Part shown: piece by piece, positions 50,297-51,317 of the stretch
How positions within the stretch are numbered: position 1 is the stretch's first letter
How the letters are laid out: each line of letters begins with the position of its first letter
Translations under genes and position numbers: made by a program
Notes under the pieces: model-generated
Database searches by the model: none
What the model was told of the DNA's origin: nothing
Seen by the model: the letters and a program-made list of their open reading frames with translations, nothing else
Assembly (NCBI GenBank): GCA_036389375.1
Contig: DASVQA010000003.1
Location: 1-51,317, forward strand
Direction of reading: 5' to 3'
DNA: 51,317 nucleotides
From: QHXQ01 sp036389375
Lineage (GTDB): Bacteria; Acidobacteriota; Blastocatellia; Pyrinomonadales; Pyrinomonadaceae

Positions 50297-51317
50297 GCGC
50301 GCACGCTGCGCAGGAGTTTGCGCGCCACTTCCGATTGCGGGTTGGCACGCATGAGCGCCTGCAACTCGCGCTCGGCTTCGACCATTAAGCCGGCTTGCGC
50401 GTAGACGACGCCGAGCGTCAGATGCGAAGCAGGATAAGCGCGCCGCACGCTCTGTAATTCGTCGAGCCGCGTGCGCGCCAGCACTTGAAACTTCGCCTGC
50501 GGGGCGGGCAGCACCGGCGTTGTAACGGTCTGCCCGTCTTTTCTGTGCGCCGTCACCTGCCACGAGTAGGTCTGGCCGCGCGCCAGCGGACGCGTGATAC
50601 GCCAAGCGTTTGCGCGCAAGGGGCCGCTCGTCGCCACTTCGTTGAGCCGCTCATCCGTCACCGTCACGTTGTAATTGTCAGCGCCCGCGAGCGGCTGCCA
50701 GCGAAAGGTCGGCCGGTCTGATTCAACGATTGCGCCGAGCGGGGCAAGCAAGCGAAACGGCAACCCGTCGCCACCGTCGCCTGCACCGAGCAGCGTGCTG
50801 GGCCGGCCGTTCAAATCTGCGAGCACCTTCGGGCGCGGGAGTTGTTGCGTGACCAGCGCCGACTTGATCTGCCGCCGCACCTGCTCCGGCAGACGTTCAA
50901 GCCCCGCGAGATGGCCCTGCTCGTCTAAAGTGATCTGCTGCCCGCCATCATTTAAGACGAGCGCAGGCGGCGCAGTCTGCGTCTGTGCCGGCTCGGTCTG
51001 CGGCGACGGTGCGCCTGCGCTGTTCTCATCACCCGACGCACTTGCGCGCGCCTCTGTGGGCGCTGCGACCGGCGTGGACGGCTGCGGCTGCGGCGACCCG
51101 TTTTCCACCGGCGGCGTAGGTTGTCGAACTAGACCGGCCGGTTGTGAGTCTCTTGCTCTCAGCAGCAGCACCGCCGCGACGATGACGACGGCGAGCAACA
51201 GACCGGCGGCGGCGAGTTGCAGCGGCCGGAGTTGCGATAGCCCTGCGAGCGGGAGTTGCGTCCACGTTCGAGCGCGACGCGCAGTTGTGGGCACACGTGG
51301 CGGTGCGGCCTGAGCGG
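50257..51317 (-). CDS. Membrane-anchored protein (N-terminus beyond the right edge)
   Basis: The frame is open to the window edge and continues beyond it; a GTG at 51294 is possible but the sequence before it (AQAAPP) is continuous. Residues after the edge give one membrane helix (about LQLAAAGLLLAVVIVAAVLLL), a Pro/Ala/Gln-rich linker, a DEQGHLAGLERLPEQVRRQI segment and a fibronectin-like domain (PTFRWQPLAGADNYNVTVTD) with a closing helical repeat. This resembles anti-sigma-factor-type membrane proteins that accompany TPR-CHAT genes; the cytoplasmic N-terminal part is not seen. Its end overlaps the TPR-CHAT gene by 40 bases, convergent. Confidence 0.75.
   Translation of the reverse strand, partial: AQAAPPRVPTTARRARTWTQLPLAGLSQLRPLQLAAAGLLLAVVIVAAVLLLRARDSQPAGLVRQPTPPVENGSPQPQPSTPVAAPTEARASASGDENSAGAPSPQTEPAQTQTAPPALVLNDGGQQITLDEQGHLAGLERLPEQVRRQIKSALVTQQLPRPKVLADLNGRPSTLLGAGDGGDGLPFRLLAPLGAIVESDRPTFRWQPLAGADNYNVTVTDERLNEVATSGPLRANAWRITRPLARGQTYSWQVTAHRKDGQTVTTPVLPAPQAKFQVLARTRLDELQSVRRAYPASHLTLGVVYAQAGLMVEAERELQALMRANPQSEVARKLLRSVRAQRSSPMRTKPAQ

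Overview
The window looks like a chromosome segment of a high-GC, Gram-negative-type bacterium, most likely an acidobacterium (Blastocatellia / subdivision 4 type). This is inferred from the strong G/C third-position bias, the many secreted and lipoprotein-like proteins, a secreted TPR-CHAT protein, lone M1, M16 and M48 peptidases, acidobacterial-style hypothetical proteins, and frequent GTG starts behind GGAGG-type ribosome binding sites. No taxonomic marker gene is present, so the assignment is an inference.

Layout. 1-3.7 kb: the start of a membrane protein, a secreted amidohydrolase and small exported proteins. 3.7-10.2 kb: a thiol cluster. egtD, egtA (plant-type glutamate-cysteine ligase), an ABC ATPase and a permease/solute-binding fusion run leftward, and egtB runs rightward from the same divergent region. 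The fusion transporter has the architecture of the EgtUV ergothioneine importers, so the cluster appears to combine making and moving ergothioneine. 10.2-18.4 kb: an exported LD-carboxypeptidase, divergent mscL and mscS, a UBP zinc finger, a small two-helix membrane protein, a secreted M1 aminopeptidase and a PrcB-like lipoprotein. 18.4-21.7 kb: a nitrilase-family amidase, an acyl-CoA dehydrogenase and its phosphotransferase partner.

22.5-26.1 kb is the most unusual part. A tRNA-Ala(GGC) gene is followed, 3.4 kb further on, by a degenerate copy of its own 3' end plus terminator. Between the two copies lie three same-strand, lower-GC genes, each with a strong ribosome binding site and each followed by an integron attC-like site. 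One of these sites (24926-25034) matches the classical attC layout closely. No integrase is visible, so this looks like an attC cluster lacking its integrase (CALIN-like) in a tRNA-bounded island.

26.2-36.1 kb: fatty-acid oxidation genes (enoyl-CoA hydratase, 3-hydroxyacyl-CoA dehydrogenase), a PilZ protein, thioredoxin reductase, a methyltransferase, a GT39-type membrane glycosyltransferase, an HxlR regulator and a coupled active/inactive M16 peptidase pair. 36.4-45.1 kb: an apparently leaderless operon of a membrane protein and a winged-helix regulator, several membrane proteins, a flavoprotein, an M48 lipoprotein peptidase and a small cytosolic protein. 45.2-51.3 kb: a long inverted repeat, a DUF4214-like Cys-rich protein, a 768-base gap, the large secreted TPR-CHAT protein, and a convergent membrane protein that runs off the right edge.
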